Under the pieces are notes generated by a model, which was given only the letters and a program-made list of their open reading frames with translations, searched no databases and was not told the origin of the DNA. Shown here one piece after another: positions 40,315 to 40,829 of a DNA stretch of 40,829 bases. Source of the DNA: an uncultured Marvinbryantia sp. (lineage in GTDB: Bacteria > Bacillota > Clostridia > Lachnospirales > Lachnospiraceae); assembly GCA_934394985.1 (NCBI GenBank), contig CAKRRF010000023.1:1-40829 (forward strand). Direction: 5' to 3'. The first letter of the stretch is position 1, and every line of letters starts with the position of its first letter. The translations under genes were made by a program, and so were the position numbers.

Positions 40315-40344
40315 TACATAGGCAGTGATGTATGTACCAATTAT

Positions 40345-40365
40345 ATAAATCTGACGCAGATTTAT
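40345..40365 (+). other. Hairpin after ptuB
   Basis: ATAAATCTG and CAGATTTAT form a perfect 9-bp stem with a 3-base ACG loop, 30 bases after the ptuB stop. It lacks a T tract, so a terminator role is uncertain. Nearby GCAGTGATGT occurs twice (about 40323 and 40366). Confidence 0.45.
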
Positions 40366-40452
40366 GCAGTGATGTGTATTGAGGTAAATCCAGAAGAGTA
40401 CAGCAATAGAGGAAAATAAAGATCTATGTAGAAATGGAACAGGTAGATCCTG

Positions 40453-40829
40453 ATTTTCCCGACAATGATGTCACAGGGTGCTGCTAAGAACGAAGCAAAC
40501 AACGCAGCACAGGCAGGTGTGACAGCTCCTGTAGAGGAAGAAAAGCCTGCTGAAAAGATCGATTTTTCCAAGGTAAAGATCGAGCCGCTGTTCACAGAAT
40601 ATGTGGATTTTGACACTTTCAGCAAGTCAGATTTCAGAGCTGTAAAGGTAAAAGAGTGCGTTGCAGTACCGAAATCCAAGAAGCTCCTGCAGTTCACTCT
40701 GGACGATGGAACAGGCGTAGATCGTACGATTTTAAGCGGAATTCACGCATTCTATGAGCCAGAAGAACTGGTTGGAAAGACTCTTATCGCTATCACAAAT
40801 CTTCCACCGAGAGCTATGATGGGCATTGA
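40453..40829 (+). pseudogene. Second, diverged copy of the lysS 3' end (partial)
   Basis: From about 40456 one frame reads FPTMMSQGAAKNEANNAAQA and continues through FSKSDFRAVKVKECVAVPKS, SGIHAFYEPEELVGKTLIAI and MMGI to the window end. This aligns without gaps to residues about 530-658 of the intact LysRS upstream, with many substitutions at both DNA and protein level. It begins abruptly in the last residues of class II motif 3, so it lacks the catalytic domain and a start. It is thus a 5'-truncated lysS, too diverged to be a recent tandem copy. It probably continues beyond the window. Confidence 0.85.

Overview
The window looks like chromosomal DNA from a low-GC, Gram-positive, probably spore-forming anaerobe of the Clostridia, most likely a gut Lachnospiraceae (Dorea/Blautia/Coprococcus-like). 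This rests on consensus sigma-A promoters, strong AGGAGG ribosome binding sites, a T-box leader, a tetrahydrofolate riboswitch, a coat-F-like protein, a SleB-type hydrolase and the style of the housekeeping proteins. The species cannot be named from sequence alone.

Layout. 1-5.7 kb is an accessory, partly decayed stretch: the tail of a NifX/NafY-like metal-cluster protein, a broken AlbA_2/RecG-like gene, a small possible DNA-binding protein, a YjbR-methyltransferase fusion, a Phd-type antitoxin beside a truncated RelE/ParE toxin, then an ECF sigma/anti-sigma pair with its own candidate promoter, small membrane proteins and a NapH-like ferredoxin. 5.7-9.5 kb carries on the minus strand a membrane GGDEF protein and a CstA-family transporter controlled by a T-box. 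9.6-16.4 kb carries a possible small RNA or leader, an HMA metal-binding protein, an amidohydrolase, a GMP synthase lacking its glutaminase domain, two regulators, a coat-like protein, an SseB-like protein and a MATE exporter.

16.4-19.5 kb is a minus-strand folate operon (folE, an HD-domain hydrolase, folP, a folB-folK fusion) behind a tetrahydrofolate riboswitch with a readable terminator. A tRNA-Gln(CUG) follows on the other strand. 19.7-36.8 kb is a dense plus-strand housekeeping block: acyl-ACP thioesterase, CvfB-like S1 protein, RidA, an orphan 77-residue protein, dnaE, pfkA, a TrmH-family methylase, an SH3/SleB cell-wall protein, NfeD plus paraslipin, argF, birA, an unknown protein, dusB, greA and lysS. 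The lysine-tRNA synthetase has a fused C-terminal tRNA-binding domain.

36.8-40.8 kb is an accessory island directly downstream of lysS: a MerR-family regulator with a typical 19-bp-spacer promoter, a cut-off zinc-ribbon fragment, and an ATPase/HNH pair that matches the two-gene Septu (PtuA-PtuB) anti-phage system. The island ends in a second, diverged copy of the lysS 3' end that runs off the window. The island therefore lies between two related lysS tails, as expected if it entered by recombination within lysS. This is the most interesting structural feature of the window. Other notable points are the unassigned HD hydrolase in the folate operon, the split-type GMP synthase and the T-box on a CstA transporter.
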